Assembly (NCBI GenBank): GCA_903828515.1
Contig: CAIKMD010000003.1
Span: forward strand, 434,001 to 498,000
Origin: an uncultured Rhodospirillales bacterium
GTDB taxonomy: Bacteria > Pseudomonadota > Alphaproteobacteria > ATCC43930 > CGMCC-115725
Direction of reading: 5' to 3'
DNA length: 64,000 nucleotides
This document shows positions 8,956-16,612 of this stretch, in pieces. The position numbers and the translations under genes are program-made. Below the pieces are notes generated by a model. The model was given only the letters and a program-made list of their open reading frames with translations, was not told the origin of the DNA and made no database searches. Numbering within the stretch: the first letter of the stretch is position 1; the number at the start of each line of letters is the position of its first letter.

Positions 8956-9906
8956 ATGACCACCGCGCCGCATCGCATCGACGTTCACCACCATATTCTG
9001 CCCGCGCGCTGGCTCGCCGAAGAACGCGAGCGCATGGCCGGTCGCGCGATGGATTTCAACCTGGTCGCGCAGTGGACGCCGTCGATGTCCTTGGAAGCGA
9101 TGGACCGCAACGGCATCGCCACGACGGTCACCTCGATCTCGACCGTGATCGTGCGGCCGAATGATCCGAAAGGCGCGTCTTCGCTCGCGCGCGAGTGCAA
9201 CGAGTTCGGCGCGCGGCTGAAACAGGATCATCCTGGCCGCTTCGGCAGCTTCGCGCTGCTGCCGTTGCCGCATGTCGACGAATGTTTGAAGGAGATTGCC
9301 TATGCGGCGGATGTCCTGAAATGCGACGGGTTCAAGCTGCAGACCAGCTATGAAACGCAATGGCCGGGCGACCCCGCCTTCGCGCCGGTCTTCGACGAGC
9401 TCAATCGTCGCAAGGCGACGATCTTCTTTCATCCGACCGTGCCGGGCTGCTGTACCAATCTGCTGCCCGATCTCAATCCGCCGCTGATCGAATATCCGTT
9501 CGATACGACCCGCGCGATCATGAGCCTTGTTTTCGGCGGCACGGTGACGCGCTGCCCCGACATCAACTTCATCTTCGCGCATGGCGGCGGTACCGTGCCG
9601 ATGCTGGCGCATCGCGTCGCCAATCTCGTGCTGGTGCGCAAGGATCTGGCCGAACGCCTGCCTGACGGCGCGGTCGCGGTCTTCCGCAAACTCTATTTCG
9701 ACATCGTCTCGGCGACGAATCCGCCGGCGATGGCGGCGCTGATGAAGCTCACCACCGCGGCGCAACTCCTGTTCGGCACCGACATTCCCTATGTGAAGGC
9801 GGAGAATACCGTCCGCGAACTCGCTGATCTGGGCTTGAGCGCTTCCGAGATTCGCGCGATCGAGAGCGAGAACGCGCTGCGGATCATGCCGAGCCTCAGG
9901 CGCTGA
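8956..9906 (+). CDS. Amidohydrolase-2 family decarboxylase (ACMSD / resorcylate decarboxylase-like)
   Basis: The 316-residue protein begins MTTAPHRIDVHHHI, chosen because GAGGGAGGA lies 4-6 bases before the ATG at 8956. Metal ligands of the ACMSD-like branch are present: HxH in DVHHHILP, His in FFHPTVPG, His in FAHGGGTVP, and Asp in GTDIPY. This branch carries out non-oxidative decarboxylation or hydrolysis of aromatic-acid or muconate-semialdehyde intermediates. It diverges from the monooxygenase/dioxygenase operon, so a step after ring hydroxylation or cleavage is likely. It converges with the next gene, overlapping by 11 bases. The substrate is uncertain. Confidence 0.88.
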   Translation: MTTAPHRIDVHHHILPARWLAEERERMAGRAMDFNLVAQWTPSMSLEAMDRNGIATTVTSISTVIVRPNDPKGASSLARECNEFGARLKQDHPGRFGSFALLPLPHVDECLKEIAYAADVLKCDGFKLQTSYETQWPGDPAFAPVFDELNRRKATIFFHPTVPGCCTNLLPDLNPPLIEYPFDTTRAIMSLVFGGTVTRCPDINFIFAHGGGTVPMLAHRVANLVLVRKDLAERLPDGAVAVFRKLYFDIVSATNPPAMAALMKLTTAAQLLFGTDIPYVKAENTVRELADLGLSASEIRAIESENALRIMPSLRR

Positions 9907-11026
9907 CCGGGTTGCGCAGTCCCGCCTGCTCCAGTCGCGGCATCACGTCGCGCTGCCAGCGGTTGAGCCCGTCGAGGTAATCGACCCAGCTCACCAGGAT
10001 GCCGTCGATGCCGAGCCCGCTCAGGGTGGCGAGCTGGTCGACGATGCGATCGGCGGTCCCGATGAGCGGATACCCGCCCCAGCCGGCCTTGATGTTGAAC
10101 TTGATCTGCTCGCGCTTCTCCTGTTGCAGCCGTTGCGACTGCTGGCCCTGGATATTGAGGATGTTCTCGACCGCCTCGTCGTCGCCCATCTCGACGACAT
10201 AGTGATGGAGATAGGCATCGGCTTCCTTCTGCGTGTCGCGTTGCGTGACATGGCAATTGGCCCAGATCTGCAATTCGCGACCATATTCCTCGCGGGCGAG
10301 ACGCCGATAGGTGTCGATATGCGCCTTGAGCGTGTCGAGGTTGCTCGGGTCGAGATGGAGGAACGCCATGTCGGCATATTTCGCGGCGAACTCGCGGCCT
10401 TTGCCCGAATTCCCGGCATTCATCAGCGGTGGAAACGGCTTCTGGATCGGCTTCGGCATCGAGAAGCCCTTTTTGACCTGGATGAACTGTCCGTCGAAAT
10501 CGAATTCTTCTTCCGCGCTCCACAGGCGTTTGACGATGTCGATCCATTCCGCCGCATACTCATAGCGCTGGTCGTGCTCCATGATGGAGCGGCCGAACAT
10601 TTCGAGTTCGGGCGCGAACCAGCCGCACACGATGTTGAGCGCGAAGCGCCCGTTGCTGATGTGGTCGACGGTGGTCGCTTGTTTCGCCGCCATGATCGGA
10701 TGGACGGTCGGGACATGCGAGGTGGTGAGCACGCCGATGTTCTTCGTCGCTTGTGCGATTCCGGCCGCCCAGGTGTAGGTGTCGAAATTCGTGCCGTTGA
10801 AATTGGTTTCGCCGCCGAAGCCTTTCCAGCGCGCGACCGGGACGAGCGCTTCATAGCCATAACGATCGGCCGTCTGCGAAATCGCCAGCGTCTCGGGCCA
10901 TGTGCCGCGAAAGCGCTCGGGCACCTTGGTGATCGCGCAGCCATTGCTGACATTGACCCCGAACAGGCCGAGTTTCAGCTTGTTGGTACTGAGGAGTGCA
11001 TTGGTTTGCCCGCGCGGATCGGCCAT
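9896..11026 (-). CDS. LLM-class flavin monooxygenase, RutA/SfnG-like
   Basis: The 376-residue protein starts at ATG 11026, 8 bases after AGGGAGCG. It belongs to the luciferase-like branch with RutA (uracil oxygenase) and dimethylsulfone or alkanesulfonate monooxygenases: KLGLFGVNVSNGCAI, ARWKGFGGETNF, a HVPTVHPIMAAKQATT segment and NGRFALNIVCGW. It contains the NAGNSGKGREFAAKYAD phosphate-binding loop of FMN enzymes. The reaction would be FMNH2- and O2-dependent oxidation of a small heterocycle or sulfonate. It is probably transcribed separately from the 3547-8885 operon because the decarboxylase lies between them. Confidence 0.87.
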   Translation of the reverse strand: MADPRGQTNALLSTNKLKLGLFGVNVSNGCAITKVPERFRGTWPETLAISQTADRYGYEALVPVARWKGFGGETNFNGTNFDTYTWAAGIAQATKNIGVLTTSHVPTVHPIMAAKQATTVDHISNGRFALNIVCGWFAPELEMFGRSIMEHDQRYEYAAEWIDIVKRLWSAEEEFDFDGQFIQVKKGFSMPKPIQKPFPPLMNAGNSGKGREFAAKYADMAFLHLDPSNLDTLKAHIDTYRRLAREEYGRELQIWANCHVTQRDTQKEADAYLHHYVVEMGDDEAVENILNIQGQQSQRLQQEKREQIKFNIKAGWGGYPLIGTADRIVDQLATLSGLGIDGILVSWVDYLDGLNRWQRDVMPRLEQAGLRNPVSA

Positions 11027-11115
11027 TGTTTCGCTCCCTGATTTTGGCGACAAGAATACCGTCTTGCGCGCGGGCTGTCAGGTTGCTCGACGAGCGAAGC
11101 GATGGGAATGACGGC

Positions 11116-11433
11116 ATGGCCAGGACGAGACCAAGCATCGGGATCCGGTTCGGGCGGTTGCTCAAGGCCGCCGCCACCTTCGTCGGATTGGCGGGGATCA
11201 CGATCATCGGCCTGCAATGCCTGTGGTGGTTCCAGGACGGGTATTGGAGCCCGAAATCGGTTCTCGATCTGTGGTTCTGGCTCGGGAACACCTACACGCC
11301 GATGCGCGGCGCGGGCATCGCGCGGGTCGTGCTGTTTCTGCTCGATTTACCGGTCGGCGCCGTGCTGCTGACCGTCGCGTTGTTCGGATTCTGGGCGGGA
11401 GACCGTCTTACGAAGTGGACCGCCACTTCTTGA
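11116..11433 (+). CDS. Small two-helix membrane protein, unknown function
   Basis: The 105-residue protein begins MARTRPSIGIRFGRLLK. Two long hydrophobic segments are visible: about residues 16-38 (AAATFVGLAGITIIGLQCLWW) flanked by a basic N-terminus, and about residues 68-96 (IARVVLFLLDLPVGAVLLTV and following). The loop between them holds aromatic residues. I do not recognise the family. The start is the ATG at 11116; the upstream portion of the longer open frame has no membrane or domain character. It converges with the next gene with a 26-base overlap. Confidence 0.6.
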   Translation: MARTRPSIGIRFGRLLKAAATFVGLAGITIIGLQCLWWFQDGYWSPKSVLDLWFWLGNTYTPMRGAGIARVVLFLLDLPVGAVLLTVALFGFWAGDRLTKWTATS

Positions 11434-11713
11434 GGCCCTGGCCGAGCGCCTTGCCCAGCCGGTAGGGGATTTTCGCCGAACCGCTGACGGATTCGGGTGG
11501 CGCGGTCGATTGATCGAGCTTGCGGAGCGTCCGGCCCAGGCGAAACGCGGTATCGGTCCAGTCGCCTTTCGGCGCGCCTTCCGCGCGGAGCTGTCCCTCG
11601 ATCCGGGCCTTGAGCGCCTCGGCATTCGCCCGCTCATGGTCGGTCGCGGCCGAATCGCGCGTCACGGCCAGAAGGCCGCGCAGTTTGCGACGAAGGGCGT
11701 CGACCGACTTCAT
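11408..11713 (-). CDS. Small basic helical protein (resembles DUF2786-type N-terminal helix)
   Basis: The 101-residue protein starts MKSVDALRRKLRGLL. Its N-terminal half (KLRGLLAVTRDSAATDHERANAE) resembles the K-L-R-x-L-L-A-x-T...A-T-x-x-E-x-x-N-A-x-x pattern of DUF2786-like proteins. The C-terminal half is basic and ends GLKKWRSTS. The upstream in-frame ATG codons (11767, 11809) would add an Arg-rich segment lacking domain character. No strong ribosome site is seen. Function unknown; it may bind nucleic acid by charge, which is only a guess. Confidence 0.5.
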   Translation of the reverse strand: MKSVDALRRKLRGLLAVTRDSAATDHERANAEALKARIEGQLRAEGAPKGDWTDTAFRLGRTLRKLDQSTAPPESVSGSAKIPYRLGKALGQGLKKWRSTS

Positions 11714-11823
11714 GCGACATGTCCGATTGGTGCGTCCTCGCGTTGGTACCACAATTTGTGACTCCATGGCGCGTCCATTATGCTCGGTTGCGGCCGTCGC
11801 GGCGGCCATCGATGGGGATGCCG

Positions 11824-12507
11824 ATGCTGCTTCATATCCGTGACGTTCTGAAACCGGATCAGATCGCCGAGTGCCGCCGCATGATCGATCGCGCGGAATG
11901 GGTCGATGGCCGCCGCACCGCGAACTTCGCCGAATTTTCGGACGTCAAAAACAATCAGGAAGTTTCCCAGACCGACCCCGCCGCGCTGCAAATGGGCACG
12001 ATGATTTTGGCCGCGTTGTCGAATAACCCGCTCTTTGTCCAACGCGCGCTGCCGATCAAGATCTGTCCGCCGCTGTTCAATCGCTATACGGGCGGCGAAA
12101 ACTATGCGACCCATACCGATAGCGGCCTGTTGCAGCAGCGGCCGCCGAACCTGCCGCTGCGCAGCGATCTCTCGGCGACGCTGTTTCTCACCGCGCCCGC
12201 GGATTACGACGGCGGCGAGCTCGTGATCGAGGATAATTTCGGTCGCCACAGTATCAAACTGCCGGCCGGCGACATGATCGTCTATCCGGCATCGAGCCTG
12301 CATCATGTCGAACCGGTGACGCGCGGCGCGCGCGTCTCGTCGTTTTTCTGGATTCAAAGCGCGATCCGCAGCGACGCGCAGCGCATGCTGCTCACCGAGC
12401 TGCAATCGTCGATTGACCACATGCGCCACGCCGTGCCGGGCAATCCGGGGATCATGGAGTTGATGGGCGTCTACTCGAACCTGCTGCGGCTCTGGTCGGA
12501 GACCTGA
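11824..12507 (+). CDS. PKHD-type Fe(II)/2-oxoglutarate-dependent hydroxylase (PiuC/YbiX family)
   Basis: The 227-residue protein matches the usual 225-residue length. The start MLLHIRDVLKPDQIAECR is placed at 11824 because GGGGA lies 5 bases before it and homologues begin at this point. The iron-binding set is visible: HTDS (His-x-Asp; THTDSGLL, about residue 100), then HHVEPVTRGAR with the distal His and the 2-oxoglutarate-binding Arg. DLSATLFL and YDGGELVIEDNFG are typical family segments. PiuC-type proteins are often linked to iron uptake, but no receptor gene is nearby. It converges with the deacetylase gene 4 bases beyond its stop. Confidence 0.92.
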   Translation: MLLHIRDVLKPDQIAECRRMIDRAEWVDGRRTANFAEFSDVKNNQEVSQTDPAALQMGTMILAALSNNPLFVQRALPIKICPPLFNRYTGGENYATHTDSGLLQQRPPNLPLRSDLSATLFLTAPADYDGGELVIEDNFGRHSIKLPAGDMIVYPASSLHHVEPVTRGARVSSFFWIQSAIRSDAQRMLLTELQSSIDHMRHAVPGNPGIMELMGVYSNLLRLWSET

Positions 12508-12511
12508 ACGG

Positions 12512-13417
12512 CTACTTGCCTTCGGCCATCCAGAACGCTGCGATGTCGATGCAGCGGGGAAACCACACGCCGTCGTGGCGGCGTACATGGCTCAGGAAGT
12601 CGTCGAGGAGACGCGCCATTCCGATCATGCCGCTGACATGGGGATGGATCGCGTAACAGAATTTCATCGGGTGATGCGACGCCTCATCATAGGTCGCGTC
12701 GAAGGCATAGTTGATTTCCTCGAGTCCGCCGACCGCGCCGCGCGATGAGATTTCGCCATCGGTGAAACCCGGCGTCGCGTAGCTGATCGAGACGACCTGC
12801 TTGCCTTCGCAAGCAATCAGATAGGGAAAGTCCGAATCGGCGTAATCGCTGGTCCAGAGCAAACCCAGCTCGGCCAGGATGCCCAGCGTGTGCGGTGTCG
12901 GTCGCGGGCCGGGCGACAGGTTTCCCCGAATCTTTCCGCTGCCCGCTTTTTCCAGCGCGTCGATTGTGCGGATCATCGATGCACGCTCGTCCTCGCGTGA
13001 CGCGAACATCGGCGGAAACGTCACCATGTCCCATTGATGCGCGGCGACCTCGTGGCCGCGCTCGCGGCTCGCGCGGACGCTGTCGGGAAAAAGCTCGGCG
13101 GTCATTCCGTTGGTCGGGATGGTCGCCTTGACCCCATGTTTGTCGAGCACGTCGAGGATGCGCCAGATGCCGTGGCGCGCGCCGTATTCGCGACCACCGA
13201 GCGCGAGGTAATCGAATTTATTCTGATGATCGTGCTTGTTCTGCAGATCGGTCGCCATCGGCCGGCGGCGGTGCCGCGGCCAGGATTCCCACTCGTTGAG
13301 GACCAGGATTTGCACGGCGATCTTCGCGCCGCCCGGCCAGGACCGGAACCAGTCCGGCCGCGACGGAATCTGGGGGCGCAGATTCCACTGATAGGGATCG
13401 GTGATCGGATCGGCCAT
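12512..13417 (-). CDS. Polysaccharide deacetylase-family protein (PuuE/allantoinase-like)
   Basis: The 301-residue protein begins MADPITDPYQWNLRP at ATG 13417, two bases after the stop of the solute-binding gene, so the two are probably translated together. The NodB fold is recognisable: EYGARHGIWRILDVLDKHGVKATIP, then RGHEVAAHQWDMV, then GNLSPGPRPTPHTLGILAELGL, and a late FCYAIHPHVSGM. The YGAR..IWR...DVLDKHGVKAT layout is closest to the PuuE-type branch that includes metal-independent allantoinases, not to chitin deacetylases. Its substrate is likely a small amide or ureide; this is inference. Confidence 0.85.
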   Translation of the reverse strand: MADPITDPYQWNLRPQIPSRPDWFRSWPGGAKIAVQILVLNEWESWPRHRRRPMATDLQNKHDHQNKFDYLALGGREYGARHGIWRILDVLDKHGVKATIPTNGMTAELFPDSVRASRERGHEVAAHQWDMVTFPPMFASREDERASMIRTIDALEKAGSGKIRGNLSPGPRPTPHTLGILAELGLLWTSDYADSDFPYLIACEGKQVVSISYATPGFTDGEISSRGAVGGLEEINYAFDATYDEASHHPMKFCYAIHPHVSGMIGMARLLDDFLSHVRRHDGVWFPRCIDIAAFWMAEGK

Positions 13418-13419
13418 GG

Positions 13420-14430
13420 CTAACGCAGGCGCTTGGTAGCCTCGTCGACCAGCGACGTGTCCGCGTATTTCTTCACATCGATATCGATCTTCAGGAGGCC
13501 AAGCTGGCGCAGCGTCTCGATGTCGTGCTGCATGACCGTCAAATCGACGCGCGAATCCGGATCGTGATAGTCGTCGCCCTTGGTGAAGAGCCAATCGGCG
13601 TAATCCGAGACCTGCGATTTGGTGAAGCGCGCGACGATGTCGAGCACCTCGGGCCGGTTCTTCGGATCGAGGAACCAATGCATGGCGCGCTGCGTGTCCT
13701 CGAAATAATCGACCAGCGCCGCGCGATTTTTTTCGATGAAGGGCGCCAGGATGCACATGATCGTCAGCTCGGACGCGCCACCCATCGCGTCCTTCATGGT
13801 GAAGAGCACGCGTGCCTTGTCCGTCTTGAGCACTGGAATGGAAAACGGAATCGTCATGAAGGCGAGGTCGCTCTTGCCGGCGGTGAGCGCCGGCCATTGA
13901 TTCGCGAAATCGATCTCGACCACGGAGAAATCGCGCTTGTCCTCGAGGCCACGCGCCCGCAGGTAGCTGCGCATGCCCATATCCATGGCGCCGCCGATGC
14001 TGTTCGAGCCGATCACTTTGCCTTTCAGGTCCTCGGCCTTCTTGATCGGGCCGTCGGCCAGCACCACGAATTTCCGTGTGTGATAATCTTCGAAGCCATC
14101 GCGCACCGTGTCGCCGACGACGCGCAGGTCTTCCATGTGCGCGTTCTGCAGCGCCAGCGCGAAAGCGGCCGGCGCGAATTGTGCGATCTCAAGCTCGCCC
14201 GAGGCCAGTGCCGTCAATTGCGGACCGCTGCCGGGAACGCGCACCGGATCGACGGTGTAGGTCGTGCCGTAATGCTTGAGGATGCTTTTGTTTTCATAAA
14301 GGATCGGCGCCAACTGTCCCGGCACCGCCACCCACGCCACCCGCAGGCGCACCGGATCGGCCGCTGCCCCTCCCAGGGGCAGCATCGAAGCGACCAGAAC
14401 GAAAACCCCGAACCACCCGCCTCGCGCCAT
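13420..14430 (-). CDS. ABC-type substrate-binding protein (NitT/TauT-like)
   Basis: The 336-residue protein has a signal peptide (ARGGWFGVFVLVASMLPL, cleavage after GGAAA) and begins at ATG 14430 behind GGGGGCAGGG. The fold features are RLRVAWVAVPGQLAPILYENKSILKHYGTTY at the N-terminus and TALASGELEIAQFAPAAFALALQN, as in NMT1/THI5-type binding proteins for sulfonates, nitrate or thiamine precursors. No permease or ATPase is next to it; the neighbours are a TauD-like dioxygenase (upstream) and the deacetylase (downstream). It may serve an ABC transporter encoded elsewhere. Confidence 0.88.
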   Translation of the reverse strand: MARGGWFGVFVLVASMLPLGGAAADPVRLRVAWVAVPGQLAPILYENKSILKHYGTTYTVDPVRVPGSGPQLTALASGELEIAQFAPAAFALALQNAHMEDLRVVGDTVRDGFEDYHTRKFVVLADGPIKKAEDLKGKVIGSNSIGGAMDMGMRSYLRARGLEDKRDFSVVEIDFANQWPALTAGKSDLAFMTIPFSIPVLKTDKARVLFTMKDAMGGASELTIMCILAPFIEKNRAALVDYFEDTQRAMHWFLDPKNRPEVLDIVARFTKSQVSDYADWLFTKGDDYHDPDSRVDLTVMQHDIETLRQLGLLKIDIDVKKYADTSLVDEATKRLR

Positions 14431-14447
14431 AACCCTGCCCCCGATAT

Positions 14448-15302
14448 TCACGCCATTGCCTCCGCCGCACAGAGCGGTTTTTCCCCGACGACGCTGACGC
14501 GATGCACGATGCGGCGATAACGCTCTTTGTTGAAGGGCGTCGCCGTATGCAGCAGGCCGCGATTGTCCCAGATGACCAAATCCTGCGGCCGCCATTTATG
14601 GGCGTAGACGAATTCATCGGGAGTCGTGAGCGCGAACATCTCGCGCAACAGCGCCAGCCCTTCTTCCTCGCTCATTCCCAACACGGTCGAGCCGCGTGGA
14701 TTGGCGAAATAGAGGAATTTCGCGCCGGTGATCGGATGAACCCGCACGAGCGGGTGGACGATGTCGGGGAAATTATGAATCTGTTCTTCCGTCAGTTTGC
14801 CGGCATAGAGCTTGCTGTGACTGGCGCGCACGCGAATCTCGGCAAGCTTCGCCTTGCGCGCGTTGGGCAGCGCTTCATAGGTACGGCGCGTGCTGGCAAA
14901 CATCGTGTCGGCGCCTTCGGCCGGCGTCTCGATGCCATAGAGCAAGGTGTAGGCGGTCGGGCGCGCCAGATAATACTGATCGGTGTGCCAGCTCAGGGTG
15001 TCGGTCGGATTGCCGATCAGCTTGCCGTTCACCACGACATTCGAGATGACATAAACCTCGGGCTGGTCGGGATGCCAATATTGCTCGCGCGTCGCCGGTT
15101 CCAATTGGCCAAACCGCCGCCCGAGCGCGGCGAGCTCGGCGGGCGTGAGCGGCTGGTCGCGCAACACGGCCACACCGTGTTCCGCGAGAACGAGGCTCAG
15201 GCGCTCGACCGTGTCGGCGTCCATGTCGCGTGCGTCGAGACCGCTGATCTCGACTCCCGGAATGCTATTCCCGAAAGGGTGAATTTCCATTTGCGCGCGC
15301 AC
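14448..15302 (-). CDS. TauD/TfdA-family 2-oxoglutarate-dependent dioxygenase
   Basis: The 284-residue protein has the facial triad of the family: HTD in LSWHTDQYYL and the distal His in GLLHTATPFNKERYRRIVHR, which also supplies the 2-oxoglutarate-binding Arg. The N-terminal GVEISGLDARDMDADTVERL and GVAVLRDQPLTPAELAALG segments are typical. Start: GTG 15302 has GGGGAAAG 8 bases upstream; ATG 15290 (MEIHPFGNSIPG) is the alternative. The enzyme would oxidise a sulfonate, phenoxy or amino-acid-like substrate. The adjacent binding protein fits uptake of the same compound. A 19-bp dyad lies 33 bases upstream. Confidence 0.9.
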   Translation of the reverse strand: MRAQMEIHPFGNSIPGVEISGLDARDMDADTVERLSLVLAEHGVAVLRDQPLTPAELAALGRRFGQLEPATREQYWHPDQPEVYVISNVVVNGKLIGNPTDTLSWHTDQYYLARPTAYTLLYGIETPAEGADTMFASTRRTYEALPNARKAKLAEIRVRASHSKLYAGKLTEEQIHNFPDIVHPLVRVHPITGAKFLYFANPRGSTVLGMSEEEGLALLREMFALTTPDEFVYAHKWRPQDLVIWDNRGLLHTATPFNKERYRRIVHRVSVVGEKPLCAAEAMA

Positions 15303-15334
15303 CAGGCTTTCCCCATCGCTGTCATTCGACAGGC

Positions 15335-15353
15335 CTTATCGGCCGGCGATAAG
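15335..15353. promoter_or_regulatory. Candidate operator: 7-bp dyad upstream of the TauD-like operon
   Basis: CTTATCG and CGATAAG are exact reverse complements separated by GCCGG, giving a 19-bp dyad. It lies 33-51 bases upstream of the TauD-like start, where a repressor or activator of that operon would bind. The sequence has no U-run after it in either direction, so it is not a terminator. No regulator gene is adjacent. Confidence 0.45.
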
Positions 15354-15510
15354 AGATTACGCTTGGTCTTCGATGACGGCAACGAGGTTCGGCTGTGGCG
15401 TGTCTGTAGTGCAATCCGGAAATAACCCAGTAGCGAATTTACCCGGCAGCGGATTTATGAACGTTGGTGATGTGCATTGTGAACAGTGGAACATTTCGCC
15501 GTTGGTTTGG

Positions 15511-15903
15511 TCATTTCTGCGGCGCCGGCGCGCAAGTCCACGTCACGATCATGTCCTTATTGACGCTGCCTAAATTCAGATAGATGAAATCGCGCGTGTT
15601 TGCCGGCACCGTGTAGGTAAAACTGTCGGACGTGGCCTCGGTGATGGCACGTGAGGGGCCCGACGGCGATCCGTATTCCAGCAGGTTGATCGACGGCTTC
15701 AGCATACCCGGGGCGTCAGATCGGGTAATAACGAGTGTATCCCCCTTGCTGAACCCGGCTCCGACGCGATTTCCGCTGGGCCCCTTGGTTGAGTCCGTTG
15801 CCATCCCGCGGAATGCGCTACAGCCTTCGGAAGCAAGGGCCGGCCATGACGTACATGCGATAGCCAGAGCGCAAAAAGCGATGAGTTTGATATGACGATT
15901 CAT
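15511..15903 (-). CDS. Small secreted protein, unknown function
   Basis: The 130-residue protein has a strong signal peptide (MNRHIKLIAFCALAIACTSW, cleavage after ALA) and a mature domain of about 105 residues. Four features stand out: SEGCSAFRGMA at its start, GFSKGDTLVITRSD, SDSFTYTVPANTRDFIYLNL, and a final TWTCAPAPQK. The two cysteines at either end of the mature part could form a disulfide, and the pattern of alternating hydrophobic residues suggests a beta-sandwich. GGGGGCAC precedes the ATG. I do not recognise the family. The gene is single and surrounded by two roughly 200-base gaps. Confidence 0.65.
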   Translation of the reverse strand: MNRHIKLIAFCALAIACTSWPALASEGCSAFRGMATDSTKGPSGNRVGAGFSKGDTLVITRSDAPGMLKPSINLLEYGSPSGPSRAITEATSDSFTYTVPANTRDFIYLNLGSVNKDMIVTWTCAPAPQK

Positions 15904-16107
15904 TGTGCCCCCGACATGCCAGTAAAGTCAGCATAGGAATGTTTCTGGCGACTCGGCTATTCAGCGCGGCCAAAGAAATTCAGGGAATATGCGCGCCATT
16001 CGCACGGAGCAATGAAAGCAGCGAAGCATCCGGGATAAGCTCGGATTTTTCGGTCTTGATGCTCGTCAGGAAATCGGCGGGAAGGAACTCGACGCCGGTC
16101 TCTCCCC
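15904..16107. other. Gap with a possible out-of-frame coding tail
   Basis: No complete gene is seen. On the minus strand, 15983-16100 encodes an ordinary-looking protein tail (LPADFLTSIKTEKSELIP, ending RANGAHIP at a stop) in the frame adjacent to that of the proline-rich secreted protein upstream. It may be a frameshifted C-terminus or a chance open frame. Confidence 0.3.
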
Positions 16108-16350
16108 TCACTTCGCGGGCGCCGCCGATGTGGCGGGCACCGGCGCCGCCGGCGGATCGTATATGGGGCCGGAAGAAATGACGGGCGTTCCGGTCATGAT
16201 GGTGACGGACGGAGACGTGACAGCGCCGGGCGGGGGGGCCTGTACAGGCGGGATGATGGTGGGCGGCATCTGTGCAGATGCCGGGATAATCGTCGAGATG
16301 AATACGATCGCGCCGCAAATGGCGCCCGTGTATTTCGTGGCACGGTTCAT
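16108..16350 (-). CDS. Short proline-rich secreted peptide, possibly truncated
   Basis: The 80-residue protein starts MNRATKYTGAICGAIVFIST with a signal peptide ending near ASA-Q. The mature part is rich in Pro, Thr, Ala and Val (MPPTIIPPVQAPPPG, then PPAAPVPATSAAPAK) and looks disordered. GGGGGGA lies 10 bases before the ATG. A run of seven G (plus strand 16232-16238) interrupts it. Just past its stop the next frame continues for about 40 residues with normal composition, so the gene could be longer than it appears. Function unknown. Confidence 0.55.
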   Translation of the reverse strand: MNRATKYTGAICGAIVFISTIIPASAQMPPTIIPPVQAPPPGAVTSPSVTIMTGTPVISSGPIYDPPAAPVPATSAAPAK

Positions 16351-16498
16351 GTTGGCGTGTCCCCCCGTTTTTCTAGTCTCTATGCATTATTGACGAGGCA
16401 CAGTCATCATGCCACATCCGTGTTGTCGAGTGGAAACCTATAAAAAATCCTGCTCCGAGGAGTCTTTACTATTCGTTTTCGTCCGAACGCCGACCTTT

Positions 16499-16541
16499 GC
16501 CGGTATTGCCAATGCGTGGCACGGAATTGGCAATTTCCGGC
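16499..16541. repeat. Long interrupted inverted repeat between tRNA-Arg and a secreted-peptide gene
   Basis: Arms GCCGG-t-ATTGCCAAT (16499-16513) and ATTGGCAAT-tt-CCGGC (16526-16541) pair over 14 bp with a small 1/2-base internal loop and a 12-base hairpin loop. The 9-bp inner arms are perfect. It sits about 70 bases downstream of the tRNA gene. No U-run follows on either strand, so it is not a classical intrinsic terminator; it may still shape the 3' end of the tRNA transcript or be a protein site. Confidence 0.5.
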
Positions 16542-16612
16542 AACAGCACAAAGCGCTTGTCGCGACCTCGCACCGCGGCGTGACATAAGCTCTCAATAAC
16601 AAATCCAAAATT

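Noticed and set aside
15345-15425. Plus-strand tail LRLVFDDGNEVRLW as a gene fragment (DUF971-like)
   Set aside because: It is the end of an open frame antisense to the TauD-like gene; too short and without a start or ribosome site.
16441-16470. Short stem with T6 downstream of tRNA-Arg on the minus strand (TCCT-N6-AGGA-TTTTTT) as a terminator
   Set aside because: The stem has four pairs only and lies about 150 bases beyond the tRNA; too weak to call.
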